Part shown: positions 55,142-64,000 of the stretch, one piece after another
How positions within the stretch are numbered: the first letter of the stretch is position 1
How the letters are laid out: each line of letters opens with the position of its first letter
Assembly: GCA_017619635.1 (NCBI GenBank)
Contig: JAFZRZ010000040.1
Coordinates: 62,001 to 126,000 of the forward strand
Source of the DNA: Lachnospiraceae bacterium
GTDB taxonomy: Bacteria; Bacillota; Clostridia; Lachnospirales; Lachnospiraceae
Length of the DNA stretch: 64,000 nt
Direction: 5' to 3'
The notes under the pieces: generated by a model
What the model was told of the DNA's origin: nothing
Databases searched by the model: none
What the model saw: the letters and a program-made list of their open reading frames with translations, nothing else
Position numbers and translations under genes: made by a program

Positions 55142-56860
55142 GTGTCCAATAAAACTATAGATTCGATAATGCTGTCAAAGATGTTTCTTGCCGGCGCAAA
55201 GAATCTTGATTCCAAGAAAGAATGGATCAATGAATTAAATGTATTCCCCGTTCCTGACGGAGATACAGGTACAAATATGACCATGACCATCATGTCAGCA
55301 GCAAAAGAGGTTGCAACTCTTACAAGCGATGACATGGAGACTCTTTGTAAGAGCATCTCAAGCGGTTCTTTAAGAGGCGCAAGAGGTAATTCAGGTGTTA
55401 TCCTCTCACAGTTACTCAGAGGTTTCACAAAGGTCATAAAAGAAACAAACGAGCTTGATGTAAAGATCATCGCAGATGCCTGTGAAAAGGCAGTTGAGAC
55501 AGCTTATAAAGCTGTAATGAAGCCCAAGGAAGGTACTATCTTAACAGTTGCCAAGGGCGTGAGCACAAAAGCAAGAGAACTTGCCGATGCAGGTGAGGAA
55601 GATATATCAAAGTTTTTGGAGGAGGTTATCGATTACGGTAACAAGACTCTCGAAAAGACTCCCGAGATGCTTCCTGTTTTAAAGCAGGCAGGTGTTGTTG
55701 ATTCAGGCGGACAGGGACTCATGGTTGTCCTTCAGGGTGCTTACGATCTGTATCTTGGAAAAGATGTGGATATAACCGTTATGGAGAGTACCGTTACTCC
55801 AGGTGTCAGCAAGGTTGATTCTTATAAGGAAAGCATCGATTCAGAGGATATCAAATTCGGTTACTGCACCGAGTTTATCATAATGCTCGATAAAGCCTTT
55901 AATATCAAGCAGGAGCTTGATTTCAAGGCATATCTTGAATCCATCGGTGATTCGATAGTTGTCGTTGCCGACGATGAGATAGTTAAGGTACATGTTCATA
56001 CCAATGATCCCGGTATGGCAATTCAGAAAGCTCTCATGTATGGATCTCTTTCAAACATGAAGATCGACAACATGCGTTTGGAACACAGGGAAAACCTTGT
56101 TCGTCACAACGAAAAAGGTGAGCTCGAGGTAAAAGATGATGTCGAGATAAGTGCTGTTTACAAACAGCCCGAAGAGACTCCCGAACCCGTTATGGAACAC
56201 AAGGATGATGCGTTTATCGCCATCTCTGTAGGAAGCGGTATGGATGAGATCTTTAAGAGTCTTGGTGTTGACTACGTTATCTCCGGCGGTCAGACAATGA
56301 ATCCTTCAACAGAGGATATCATCAATGCGATAGAAAAGCTTAATGCCGATAACATATTTGTTCTTCCGAACAACAAGAACATCATACTTGCAGCAAACCA
56401 GGCAAGAGATCTTACATCTGATAAGAACATAGTCGTAATACCCACAAAGACGATCCCTCAGGGAATAAGCGCTCTTATCGGTTATGTTCCCGGCTCTTCA
56501 GCTGAAGAGAACGAGAAGATGATGACCGAATCTATCGAATGTGTAAAATCAGGTGAGGTCACATATGCCGTAAGAGATACCATGATCGATGACAAGGAGA
56601 TCAAGTCAGGTGATTACATGGGTATCGGAGACGGAAAGATCCTTTCTGTAGGTGCAAAGCTCGAAAACGTTGTTCTTGACATGATCGACAACATGGTCGA
56701 TGATTCAACAGAGCTTATCAGCATTTACTATGGTGAAGACATAGATGAATCAAAAGCTCAGTCACTTGTAAAGAAGGTCACAAAGCGTCATAAAGGATGC
56801 GAAGTTGAACTTCAGTACGGCGGACAGCCTATTTACTATTACATAGTTTCAGCTGAGTGA
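55142..56860 (+). CDS. DAK2-domain protein, fatty acid kinase-like (FakA/YloV)
   Basis: 572 residues. The DAK2/DhaL domain at the N-terminus has the nucleotide/Mg motif VPDGDTGTNMTMT and SSGSLRGARGNSGVILSQ; a DAK1-like and YloV C-terminal region follows. In characterised relatives it phosphorylates fatty acids bound to a FakB (DegV-type) protein; a DegV gene is at 59052. Start chosen at GTG 55142 because AGGAGG (55128-55133) is eight bases upstream; a TTG at 55121 within the Asp23 stop region is poor. Confidence 0.9.
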   Translation: MSNKTIDSIMLSKMFLAGAKNLDSKKEWINELNVFPVPDGDTGTNMTMTIMSAAKEVATLTSDDMETLCKSISSGSLRGARGNSGVILSQLLRGFTKVIKETNELDVKIIADACEKAVETAYKAVMKPKEGTILTVAKGVSTKARELADAGEEDISKFLEEVIDYGNKTLEKTPEMLPVLKQAGVVDSGGQGLMVVLQGAYDLYLGKDVDITVMESTVTPGVSKVDSYKESIDSEDIKFGYCTEFIIMLDKAFNIKQELDFKAYLESIGDSIVVVADDEIVKVHVHTNDPGMAIQKALMYGSLSNMKIDNMRLEHRENLVRHNEKGELEVKDDVEISAVYKQPEETPEPVMEHKDDAFIAISVGSGMDEIFKSLGVDYVISGGQTMNPSTEDIINAIEKLNADNIFVLPNNKNIILAANQARDLTSDKNIVVIPTKTIPQGISALIGYVPGSSAEENEKMMTESIECVKSGEVTYAVRDTMIDDKEIKSGDYMGIGDGKILSVGAKLENVVLDMIDNMVDDSTELISIYYGEDIDESKAQSLVKKVTKRHKGCEVELQYGGQPIYYYIVSAE

Positions 56861-56889
56861 TCATTTTTGATCATTTTGATAATGTAGTG

Positions 56890-56918
56890 ATAGCCCTCCC
56901 GATTTAAGGGGGGGCTAT
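56890..56918. repeat. Strong hairpin before recG
   Basis: Eleven-base-pair stem ATAGCCCTCCC (56890-56900) / GGGGGGGCTAT (56908-56918), one G-T pair, seven-base loop. It is not followed by a T-run, so it may be an mRNA stabiliser or processing site. A TATAAT lies just after it at 56924-56929. Directly before it the sequence TGATCATTTT is nearly repeated. Confidence 0.6.
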
Positions 56919-56940
56919 ATCAATATAATGAGAGTTAATC

Positions 56941-58986
56941 ATGAATCTAGAAAGTCCCGTAACTGAGATAAAAGGCGTCGGTGAGAAGATAGCCCTTTAT
57001 CTAAAAAAACTCAATATTGAAACAGTAAGGGATCTGATCTTTTATATCCCCAGGGATTTTGTGCTCTTTGAAAGCCCTGTTGAACCACTTGAAGATATGT
57101 CAGGAAGCGTTATAGCATTCAGGGGATATCTTAAACCAGGTTCTTTTGTCAGTGCAAAGAAGGGACATTTCACATACTCACATATGGCATTTACAAGTGG
57201 TGCACGTCTTATAAGAGTCGCTGTTTTTAACATGCCGTATCTTAAAAAGCAGCTTGATCCATCAAAGGAATATGTTATAAGAGGTGTGCTCGAAGTTGGC
57301 TCAAAAGGTGCCATGAGCATGACCCAGCCAAAAATATATACTGTAAAGCAGTATTCAGAGATAGAAGGAACTCTTCAGCCCGTATATCCCCTTACCAAAG
57401 GTATATCAAACAATGCGATAAGCAAGGCTGTAAGACAGTCACTTGAAAAGGTTGATGTACCAAATGACGGTATGGATGATCTTTATGACGGTTACATGTG
57501 TTTCTCGGATGCTGTAAGAAACATGCATTTTCCTCTTAACATGGATACATTCATCCTTGCACGTGAGAGGATAGTTTTCCATGAGTTCTTAAGCTTTGTG
57601 CTTCAGATGAAGACTGATGCCAATCTTACAAAGAACATACCCTTTGATAAGGACATGATAGAGACAGCGGATACGCAAAGGCTTATCGAAAGACTCCCCT
57701 ACAGGTTAACGTCTGCACAGTTAAGATGCTGGGATGATATAAAAAATGATATGACCAGTGGCATCTGCATGAACAGACTCATTCAGGGTGATGTAGGAAG
57801 CGGAAAGACTATCATAGCCTTCCTCGCACTAATAATGAATTCAAAGAATTCACATCAGGGTGTTTTGATGGCCCCGACAGAAGTACTCGCAAGGCAGCAT
57901 TATGACAAGCTGATCGAGATGTCAAAGAAATATTATCTTGATCTTAATGTCAAACTCCTGCTTGGAAGCATGTCAGCTTCGGCAAAGAAAGCCGCATATG
58001 AGGAGATAGAAAACGGATCAGCCTCTATAATTATAGGTACACATGCCGTGTTCCAAAAGAAGGTAAATTACAATGATCTTACCCTTGTTATCACGGATGA
58101 GCAGCACAGATTCGGTGTAAATCAGCGAGAGACACTGGTCAACAAGGGAGATAAGGTGCATCTTCTAGTAATGAGTGCGACACCCATACCAAGAACACTC
58201 GCATTCATTCTTTACGGTGATATATCGATATCACTTATCGATGAGTTGCCCGGTGACAGGATACCTATCAAAAACTGTGTTGTCGGTAAGAAGTTCAGAA
58301 AAAAATCATATGAATTCATATCAGAACAGATAAAAGAAGGTCATCAGGCCTATGTCATCTGTCCTCAGATAGAAGAAGGAGACGATCCCAATCTTGAAAA
58401 TGTCACCGATTACTGCGCAAAACTCTCATCAGAACTTGGAGATAAGGTAAATGTTGTTTCCCTACACGGTAAGATGAAGCCTGAAGAAAAAGACAGGATA
58501 ATGACTGAATTCAAGAATAAGAACATCGATGTATTAGTCTCTACCACTGTAATCGAAGTAGGAATAGATGTGCCCAACGCCACAGTCATGATGATCGAGA
58601 ACAGTGAGCGTTTCGGTCTTGCCCAGCTTCATCAGTTAAGAGGAAGGGTCGGAAGAGGAAAGGCTCAAAGCTACTGCATCTTCATATCATCTAAAGAGGA
58701 TAAGGACACTTTAAAGAGGCTTTCCATCTTAAATGAAACGAATGACGGTTTCAGGATCGCTGATGAGGATCTTAAACTCAGAGGCCCCGGTGATCTGTTC
58801 GGAATAAGACAGAGCGGAGAGTTCGGATTCATCATCGGAGACATCTATAATGATGCGAATATATTGAAAAAAGCATCAGAATGCGCTCAAAGACTCATTA
58901 ATGATAAAGACAGTAAAAAGCTTGATATGATCATTGAAAGCATTAACCGTACTATGATTAATTCAGTTGACTTTAGAACTATATAA
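56941..58986 (+). CDS. recG: ATP-dependent DNA helicase RecG
   Basis: 681 residues; rescues stalled forks and drives branch reversal. An N-terminal wedge domain (about 60-160) is followed by helicase motifs: Walker A GDVGSGKT, DEQH (ITDEQHRFGV), SATPIPRT, and C-terminal STTVIEVGIDVPNAT and QLRGRVGRG. It follows the DAK2 gene, the usual Firmicute order. Confidence 0.96.
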   Translation: MNLESPVTEIKGVGEKIALYLKKLNIETVRDLIFYIPRDFVLFESPVEPLEDMSGSVIAFRGYLKPGSFVSAKKGHFTYSHMAFTSGARLIRVAVFNMPYLKKQLDPSKEYVIRGVLEVGSKGAMSMTQPKIYTVKQYSEIEGTLQPVYPLTKGISNNAISKAVRQSLEKVDVPNDGMDDLYDGYMCFSDAVRNMHFPLNMDTFILARERIVFHEFLSFVLQMKTDANLTKNIPFDKDMIETADTQRLIERLPYRLTSAQLRCWDDIKNDMTSGICMNRLIQGDVGSGKTIIAFLALIMNSKNSHQGVLMAPTEVLARQHYDKLIEMSKKYYLDLNVKLLLGSMSASAKKAAYEEIENGSASIIIGTHAVFQKKVNYNDLTLVITDEQHRFGVNQRETLVNKGDKVHLLVMSATPIPRTLAFILYGDISISLIDELPGDRIPIKNCVVGKKFRKKSYEFISEQIKEGHQAYVICPQIEEGDDPNLENVTDYCAKLSSELGDKVNVVSLHGKMKPEEKDRIMTEFKNKNIDVLVSTTVIEVGIDVPNATVMMIENSERFGLAQLHQLRGRVGRGKAQSYCIFISSKEDKDTLKRLSILNETNDGFRIADEDLKLRGPGDLFGIRQSGEFGFIIGDIYNDANILKKASECAQRLINDKDSKKLDMIIESINRTMINSVDFRTI

Positions 58987-59051
58987 AAGTAAAATATAGA
59001 TTGGTTTATTATCAATGAGTTCTTTCATTGTATTGTTGGGTAAGTATTTAT

Positions 59052-59927
59052 ATGAAAAAAGTCGCAGTAATGACAGACAGCAATTCGGGAATATCACAGG
59101 AAGATGCTGCAAAACTCGGGATCACGGTCATCCCAATGCCTTTTACCATTGACAACGTGGACTATTATGAAGGCGTTAATCTGACCCAGGAAGAATTTTA
59201 TAAATTGCTCGATGCAGGCGGAGATGTTTTGACATCACAACCCAGTCCCGACAGTATAATGGATGCATGGGACAATGTATTAAAGACTTATGACGAGATA
59301 GTATATATCCCCATGAGTTCCGGATTGTCCGGATCGTGTCAGACTGCATACATGCTTGCTTCCGATTATGACGGCAAAGTTTTTGTTGTTGATAATCAGA
59401 GGATAAGCGTTACACAGAGACAGTCCGTTATAGATGCCTTAGAACTCGCAAAACGCGGAAAGAGCGGCTCTGAGATACACGATATACTTATAGAAGACAA
59501 ATTCAGTTCAAGCATATATATCATGCTTGATACCCTTAAATATCTCAAAAAAGGCGGACGCATCACTCCTGCGGCTGCAGCACTGGGAGAGCTTTTAAAG
59601 ATCAAACCGGTACTCCAGATACAGGGAGAGAAACTGGATGCCTTTGCCAAGGCAAGAACATTATCCTCAGGAAAGAGCATCATGTTCAATGCCGTAAGAG
59701 ACGATGCCAATAAGCGTTTCGGAGGTCTTGATCCTAATAACATCATGATATATGTTGCTTATACGGCGGGAACAGATGTCGAGGCATTCGAAAAAGAGGT
59801 CAAGGAGGAATTCCCAGAATTCGAGATAACAAGATCGGAACCTCTTTCACTTAGTATCTCATGTCATATCGGAAGAGGAGCAGTCGGATTTGCCTGCATA
59901 AAGAAGTTAAGATATGACGAGTGTTAA
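59052..59927 (+). CDS. DegV family fatty acid-binding protein
   Basis: 291 residues. Begins KKVAVMTDSNSGISQEDAAKLGI and contains the DegV pieces SQPSPD, the PMSSGLSGS loop that contacts the carboxylate and KKGGRI. DegV/FakB proteins present fatty acids to the FakA kinase, and a FakA-like gene is nearby at 55142. Start taken at ATG 59052; a TTG at 59028 gives eight extra residues not typical of the family. The ribosome site is weak. Confidence 0.88.
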   Translation: MKKVAVMTDSNSGISQEDAAKLGITVIPMPFTIDNVDYYEGVNLTQEEFYKLLDAGGDVLTSQPSPDSIMDAWDNVLKTYDEIVYIPMSSGLSGSCQTAYMLASDYDGKVFVVDNQRISVTQRQSVIDALELAKRGKSGSEIHDILIEDKFSSSIYIMLDTLKYLKKGGRITPAAAALGELLKIKPVLQIQGEKLDAFAKARTLSSGKSIMFNAVRDDANKRFGGLDPNNIMIYVAYTAGTDVEAFEKEVKEEFPEFEITRSEPLSLSISCHIGRGAVGFACIKKLRYDEC

Positions 59928-59956
59928 CACAATCTGAATAAAGAAAAAACGTAAGT

Positions 59957-59984
59957 GGCGGGAAGATGATTCCCGCCTTTATTG
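59957..59984 (+). terminator. Intrinsic terminator after degV
   Basis: Stem GGCGGGAA (59957-59964) / TTCCCGCC (59970-59977) with a five-base loop and the tail TTTATTG. Confidence 0.85.
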
Positions 59985-60069
59985 TGTCCAAAATCTTGTA
60001 GTCAAAAGATAGCATTTATCAATATTTTGTGGTAAGATAGATAAGGTTAAGTTTAAGTGAGGTTTAAAT

Positions 60070-61992
60070 ATGTCAAAGGCTGATGATTATAACGCGTCCA
60101 GTATAACCGTCCTGGAAGGACTTGAAGCGGTCAGAAAAAGACCGGGTATGTATATAGGAAGCGTATCAACCAAAGGATTGAATCACCTTATATACGAGAT
60201 AGTCGATAACTCTGTGGATGAACACCTTGCAGGATTCTGTTCACTGATCAAAGTTACGCTTGAAGAGGATGGCTCTGCGACCGTTGAGGATAACGGAAGA
60301 GGTATCCCTATCGAGATGCATGAAAAAGGTATGAGTGCAGAGAGACTTGTATTCACGACCCTTCATGCAGGCGGTAAGTTTGATGATTCCGCATACAAGA
60401 CAAGCGGAGGTCTTCACGGTGTAGGTTCTTCAGTCGTAAATGCACTCTCAAAGAGATTGACCGTAAGGGTCAAGAAGGGCGGAGGCATTTATGAGGATTC
60501 ATATGCCTACGGTGTTCCCACTCTTGAGCTTGAAAACGGACTTCTTCCTCAGGTAGGAAAAACAAGAGAGACAGGAACGTGCATCAACTTCCTTCCCGAT
60601 GAAACGATATTTGATAAGACATGGTTTAAAGAGGAGGATGTAAAGAGCCGTCTTCATGAGACAGCTTATCTTAATCCCGATCTTACGATCATTTTTGAGG
60701 ATAAGAGAAAAGCTCTTAAAGAATATGTTGAATTCCATGAGCCTGACGGTCTTATCGGATTCATCACGGATATGAACCGTACCAAGGAAACCGTTCATGA
60801 TCCCATCTACTTTAAAGGTGAATCGGAAGGTATCACTGTTGAAGGTGCATTTCAGTATGTCAATGAGTTCCACGAGAACGTACTCGGTTTTTGTAACAAC
60901 ATATACAATGCCGAGGGCGGAACACATCTTACAGGATTTAAGACGCAGTTCACAACCGTTATGAACAACTACGCGAGAAGTCTCGGTATCTTAAAGGAAA
61001 AGGATGCCAACTTCACAGGTGCCGATGTCAGAAACGGAATGACTGCGATCATATCAATAAAGCATCCCGATCCGAGATTTGAAGGTCAGACAAAGACCAA
61101 GCTCGATAACCAGGATGCAGCCAAGGTAGTCGCAAAGATCACAGGTGAGGAGATCGTTCACTATTTTGACAGAAATGTTGAGATATTAAAGAACGTCTTA
61201 AGCTGTGCAGAAAAAGCGGCAAAGATAAGAAAGACCGAGGAAAAGGCAAAGACAAACATGCTGTCCAAACCAAAATACAGTTTTGACAGCAACGGTAAAC
61301 TGGCTAACTGCGAATCAAGAGATCCCAAGAAATGTGAGATCTTCATAGTCGAAGGTGATTCCGCAGGAGGAAGTGCAAAGACAGCACGTGACAGAAACTT
61401 CCAGGCGATACTTCCAATAAGAGGTAAGATCCTAAACGTTGAGAAAGCATCCATCGACAAGGTTTTGGCAAATGCCGAAATAAAGACCATGATCAATGCA
61501 TTCAACTGCGGATTCTCTGAGGGATACGGCAACGATTTCGATATAACAAAACTTCGTTATGACAAGATAATAATCATGGCCGATGCCGATGTCGACGGAG
61601 CTCATATATCAACTTTGCTACTGACTCTTTTCTACAGATTCATGCCGGAACTCATTTATGAGGGACATGTATATATAGCAATGCCTCCCCTTTACAAGGC
61701 TATGCCTTCAAAAGGGCAGGAAGAGTACCTTTATGATGACAAGGCACTCGAGAAATACAGAAAGACCCACAAAGGTCCTTTCACGCTCCAGAGATATAAA
61801 GGTCTCGGCGAGATGGATGCGGAACAGCTGTGGGAGACCACGCTCGACCCTGCAAGAAGAAAACTCAAACAGGTTGAGATCGAGGACGCCCGTATGGCAA
61901 GTGATATAACAGAGCTTTTGATGGGCAATGATGTTCCTCCGAGAAAAGCATTTATCTACGAGCATGCAAATGACGCAGAACTTGATGTATAA
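60070..61992 (+). CDS. parE: Type IIA topoisomerase B subunit, probable topoisomerase IV ParE
   Basis: 640 residues. GHKL ATPase motifs EIVDNSVDEHLAGF, EDNGRGIP and GGLHGVGSSVVN; QTKTKL lysine; Toprim motifs EGDSAGGSAK and DADVDGAHI; and the LPIRGKILNVEKA segment. It is immediately followed by the A subunit gene (17 bases). The ParE reading rests on the partner's degenerate GyrA box; a GyrB reading cannot be excluded from the sequence alone. Confidence 0.8.
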   Translation: MSKADDYNASSITVLEGLEAVRKRPGMYIGSVSTKGLNHLIYEIVDNSVDEHLAGFCSLIKVTLEEDGSATVEDNGRGIPIEMHEKGMSAERLVFTTLHAGGKFDDSAYKTSGGLHGVGSSVVNALSKRLTVRVKKGGGIYEDSYAYGVPTLELENGLLPQVGKTRETGTCINFLPDETIFDKTWFKEEDVKSRLHETAYLNPDLTIIFEDKRKALKEYVEFHEPDGLIGFITDMNRTKETVHDPIYFKGESEGITVEGAFQYVNEFHENVLGFCNNIYNAEGGTHLTGFKTQFTTVMNNYARSLGILKEKDANFTGADVRNGMTAIISIKHPDPRFEGQTKTKLDNQDAAKVVAKITGEEIVHYFDRNVEILKNVLSCAEKAAKIRKTEEKAKTNMLSKPKYSFDSNGKLANCESRDPKKCEIFIVEGDSAGGSAKTARDRNFQAILPIRGKILNVEKASIDKVLANAEIKTMINAFNCGFSEGYGNDFDITKLRYDKIIIMADADVDGAHISTLLLTLFYRFMPELIYEGHVYIAMPPLYKAMPSKGQEEYLYDDKALEKYRKTHKGPFTLQRYKGLGEMDAEQLWETTLDPARRKLKQVEIEDARMASDITELLMGNDVPPRKAFIYEHANDAELDV

Positions 61993-62009
61993 GAAATTGA
62001 GAAGATACC

Positions 62010-64000
62010 ATGAATAATAACGAAGATATCATCAAAACCGAATACTCCGAAGTGATGCAGAAGTCCTACATCGATTATGCGATGTCTGTTATAGTGGCAC
62101 GTGCCCTTCCAGATGTCAGGGACGGTTTAAAGCCGGTTCAGCGCAGGACTTTATATGACATGCATGAACTCGGTATCAGATATGACAAGCCATACAGGAA
62201 GTCCGCACGTATAGTCGGTGATACCATGGGTAAATATCATCCCCACGGCGATTCATCTATATATGATGCACTTGTTGTGATGAGTCAGGATTTCAAGAAG
62301 GGAATGCCCCTTGTTGACGGCCACGGAAACTTCGGTAACATCGAAGGTGACGGCGCGGCTGCGATGCGTTATACGGAAGCAAGGCTTCAAAAGGTAACAC
62401 AGGAATGTCTGCTCGCCGATCTTGATAAGGATGTTGTTGATTTCATCCCCAATTTCGATGAGACAGAAAAAGAACCTTCTGTGCTCCCTTCAAAATTCCC
62501 TAACCTTTTGGTAAACGGGACCGAGGGTATCGCTGTAGGTATGGCAACGAGCATACCTCCTCACAATCTTTCGGAAGTCATAAGTGCCATGAAGGCATAT
62601 ATGAAGGATGAGACCATCTCAACTTCCAGACTGATGAAGTATATCCAGGGACCTGATTTTCCGACAGGCGGTATCGTCACAAACAAGGATGAGCTTCTCG
62701 AAATATACAGAAGCGGCCAGGGAAAGATCAAGGTCAGAGGAAAAGTCGAGATAGAAAAGGGTAAGAACGGCAAGACTAACGTTGTCATCACCGAGATACC
62801 CTATACTATGATCGGTGCAAATATCACCAAGTTCTTACAGGATGTCGCAGCTCTTGCAGACAGCAAGAAGACAATGGACATCGTTGATATATCTAACCAG
62901 TCCTCAAAAGAAGGTATACGTATCGTCATTGAGCTCCGTAAAGATGCCAATGTAGATAACTTTATAAATCTTCTTTATAAGAAGACCAAGCTTGAGGACA
63001 CATTCGGTGTCAACATGCTCGCTATCGCTGGCGGAAAGCCCGAGACAATGGGCCTTAAGCGTATCCTTAAGGAATGCGTCGATTTCAGATATGAAGTAAC
63101 GACCAGAAAATACACCAATCTGCTTGAAAAAGAAAGAAGCAAAAAAGAGATCCAGGAAGGTCTCATAAAGGCATGTAACGTCATAGATCTTGTAATAGAG
63201 ATCTTAAGAGGTTCCAAAGACAGAGCACAGGCAAAAGCCTGTCTTATAGAAGGTAAGACCGACGGTATCAAGTTTAAGAGCAAAGAGAGTAAAGTCATGG
63301 CAGGTCAGCTCATGTTCACAGAAGCCCAGGCCAATGCCATCTTAGAGATGCGTCTCTACAAATTGATAGGTCTTGAACTTGAAGCCCTCATAGCCGAGCA
63401 CAATGAGACTGTCGCAAATATATTCAAGTATGAGGATATACTCGAGAGAAAAGACAGTATGGCTCAGGTCATCATCAACGAGCTTGATGAGATCAAAAAA
63501 GAGTATTCACGAAGCAGAAGAACAGTCATAGATAACTGTGAAGAGGCAGTTGTTGAAGAGATATCTGTACCCGAGATGGAAGTAGTGTTCATCATGGACA
63601 GATTCGGTTATGCGAAACTCATCGATGTTCCCACTTATGAAAGGAACGAGGAGGCTGTCCTTGCAGAGAATAAATATATCTGCAGATGCAAGAACACAGG
63701 AAAGATCTGCCTGTTCACAAATACCGGTCAGCTGCATACCATCAAGGCTTTGGATCTTCCTTTGGGTAAATTCAGGGATAAGGGGAAGCCTATAGACAAT
63801 GTCAGCAATTATTCATCGGCTGTAGAGAATATCGTGGCTGTTGCAAGCCAGAGTGAGCTTAATCTTTACAGACTCATATTTGTCACAAAGTTAAGCATGA
63901 TGAAAGTAGTTGACGGCGGAGAGTTCGATGTTGCAAAGAGAACCGTTGCAGCGACCAAACTCCTCGACGATGATGAACTGATAAACGTAACACCCATCAA
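62010..64000 (+). CDS. parC: Type IIA topoisomerase A subunit, probable ParC, 3'-truncated by window edge
   Basis: Open from ATG 62010 to the window end (663 codons, no stop). The breakage-reunion part shows [28 protein letters not shown] sequence, [13 protein letters not shown], and the catalytic tyrosine in [11 protein letters not shown]; the C-terminal domain begins near 510. Where GyrA has the box QRRGGKG, the sequence reads [10 protein letters not shown], without that box, which favours topoisomerase IV ParC. Downstream beta-pinwheel blades lie beyond the window. Confidence 0.85.
   Translation, partial: MNNNEDIIKTEYSEVMQKSYIDYAMSVIVARALPDVRDGLKPVQRRTLYDMHELGIRYDKPYRKSARIVGDTMGKYHPHGDSSIYDALVVMSQDFKKGMPLVDGHGNFGNIEGDGAAAMRYTEARLQKVTQECLLADLDKDVVDFIPNFDETEKEPSVLPSKFPNLLVNGTEGIAVGMATSIPPHNLSEVISAMKAYMKDETISTSRLMKYIQGPDFPTGGIVTNKDELLEIYRSGQGKIKVRGKVEIEKGKNGKTNVVITEIPYTMIGANITKFLQDVAALADSKKTMDIVDISNQSSKEGIRIVIELRKDANVDNFINLLYKKTKLEDTFGVNMLAIAGGKPETMGLKRILKECVDFRYEVTTRKYTNLLEKERSKKEIQEGLIKACNVIDLVIEILRGSKDRAQAKACLIEGKTDGIKFKSKESKVMAGQLMFTEAQANAILEMRLYKLIGLELEALIAEHNETVANIFKYEDILERKDSMAQVIINELDEIKKEYSRSRRTVIDNCEEAVVEEISVPEMEVVFIMDRFGYAKLIDVPTYERNEEAVLAENKYICRCKNTGKICLFTNTGQLHTIKALDLPLGKFRDKGKPIDNVSNYSSAVENIVAVASQSELNLYRLIFVTKLSMMKVVDGGEFDVAKRTVAATKLLDDDELINVTPI

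Overview
The window looks like a chromosomal segment of an anaerobic, Gram-positive Firmicute, most likely a member of the Lachnospiraceae (Butyrivibrio/Roseburia-like). This is inferred from moderate GC, a tRNA-Trp T-box leader, a zinc-type L28, the rpmB / Asp23 / DAK2 / recG neighbourhood, a DUF2953-GerW pair, a CstA-type carrier, the GGGtGRT protein and many cyclic-di-GMP proteins. Almost every gene is on the + strand; only rpmB is on the - strand. There are no insertion sequences, prophage genes, CRISPR arrays or rRNA genes. Both ends are cut inside genes: argH on the left, a parC/gyrA-type gene on the right.

Layout. 1-2.3 kb: argH (partial) and asd. 2.3-7.5 kb: a compact run of an EAL-type c-di-GMP phosphodiesterase, an AAA ATPase with a DUF234 tail, and topB. 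7.5-11.2 kb: a hexapeptide-repeat protein, a GGDEF protein, pssA and psd (phosphatidylethanolamine synthesis). 11.3-13.1 kb: an Fe-S scaffold-like protein with the GGGtGRT protein. 13.2-16.7 kb: an orphan protein with a CstA carrier, then a lipoprotein. 16.7-21.8 kb: metH-type methionine synthase, a small membrane protein, ilvB and ilvN. 22-26.4 kb: a membrane GGDEF-EAL protein overlapping a membrane HD-GYP protein by 4 bases. 26.4-27.5 kb: a structured leader containing a tRNA-shaped element, then a pyridoxal-kinase-like gene. 27.6-34.5 kb: a complete trp operon behind a Trp T-box, in the unusual order C-F-B-A-D-E-G. 34.5-36.2 kb: a second ilvN with ilvC. 36.3-40.8 kb: an ABC-2 type exporter with an unusual membrane-anchored protein between its ATPase and permeases. 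40.9-42.7 kb: leuC-leuD. 42.7-46.2 kb: a two-component system and ruvAB. 46.3-54.3 kb: zapA, a U32 peptidase-family pair, a single-chain SEDS glycosyltransferase / class B penicillin-binding protein fusion, NUDIX, small orphans, DUF2953 and gerW. 54.4-59.9 kb: rpmB (-), Asp23, DAK2, recG, degV. 60-64 kb: genes for a type IIA topoisomerase, probably topoisomerase IV.

How it works together. Much of the window is amino-acid biosynthesis: arginine, the aspartate family, methionine, tryptophan and branched-chain amino acids. It is interleaved with c-di-GMP signalling (two EAL proteins with degenerate GGDEF motifs, one RGDEY protein, one HD-GYP protein) and with housekeeping for division, wall synthesis, recombination and topology. 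The observations I consider most worth checking are the natural SEDS-PBP fusion at 48891-51752, the tRNA-like element with a poor anticodon arm just upstream of the pyridoxal-kinase gene at 26574-26644, the permuted trp operon, and the exporter with an interposed protein carrying a duplicated DPMTGEP motif.
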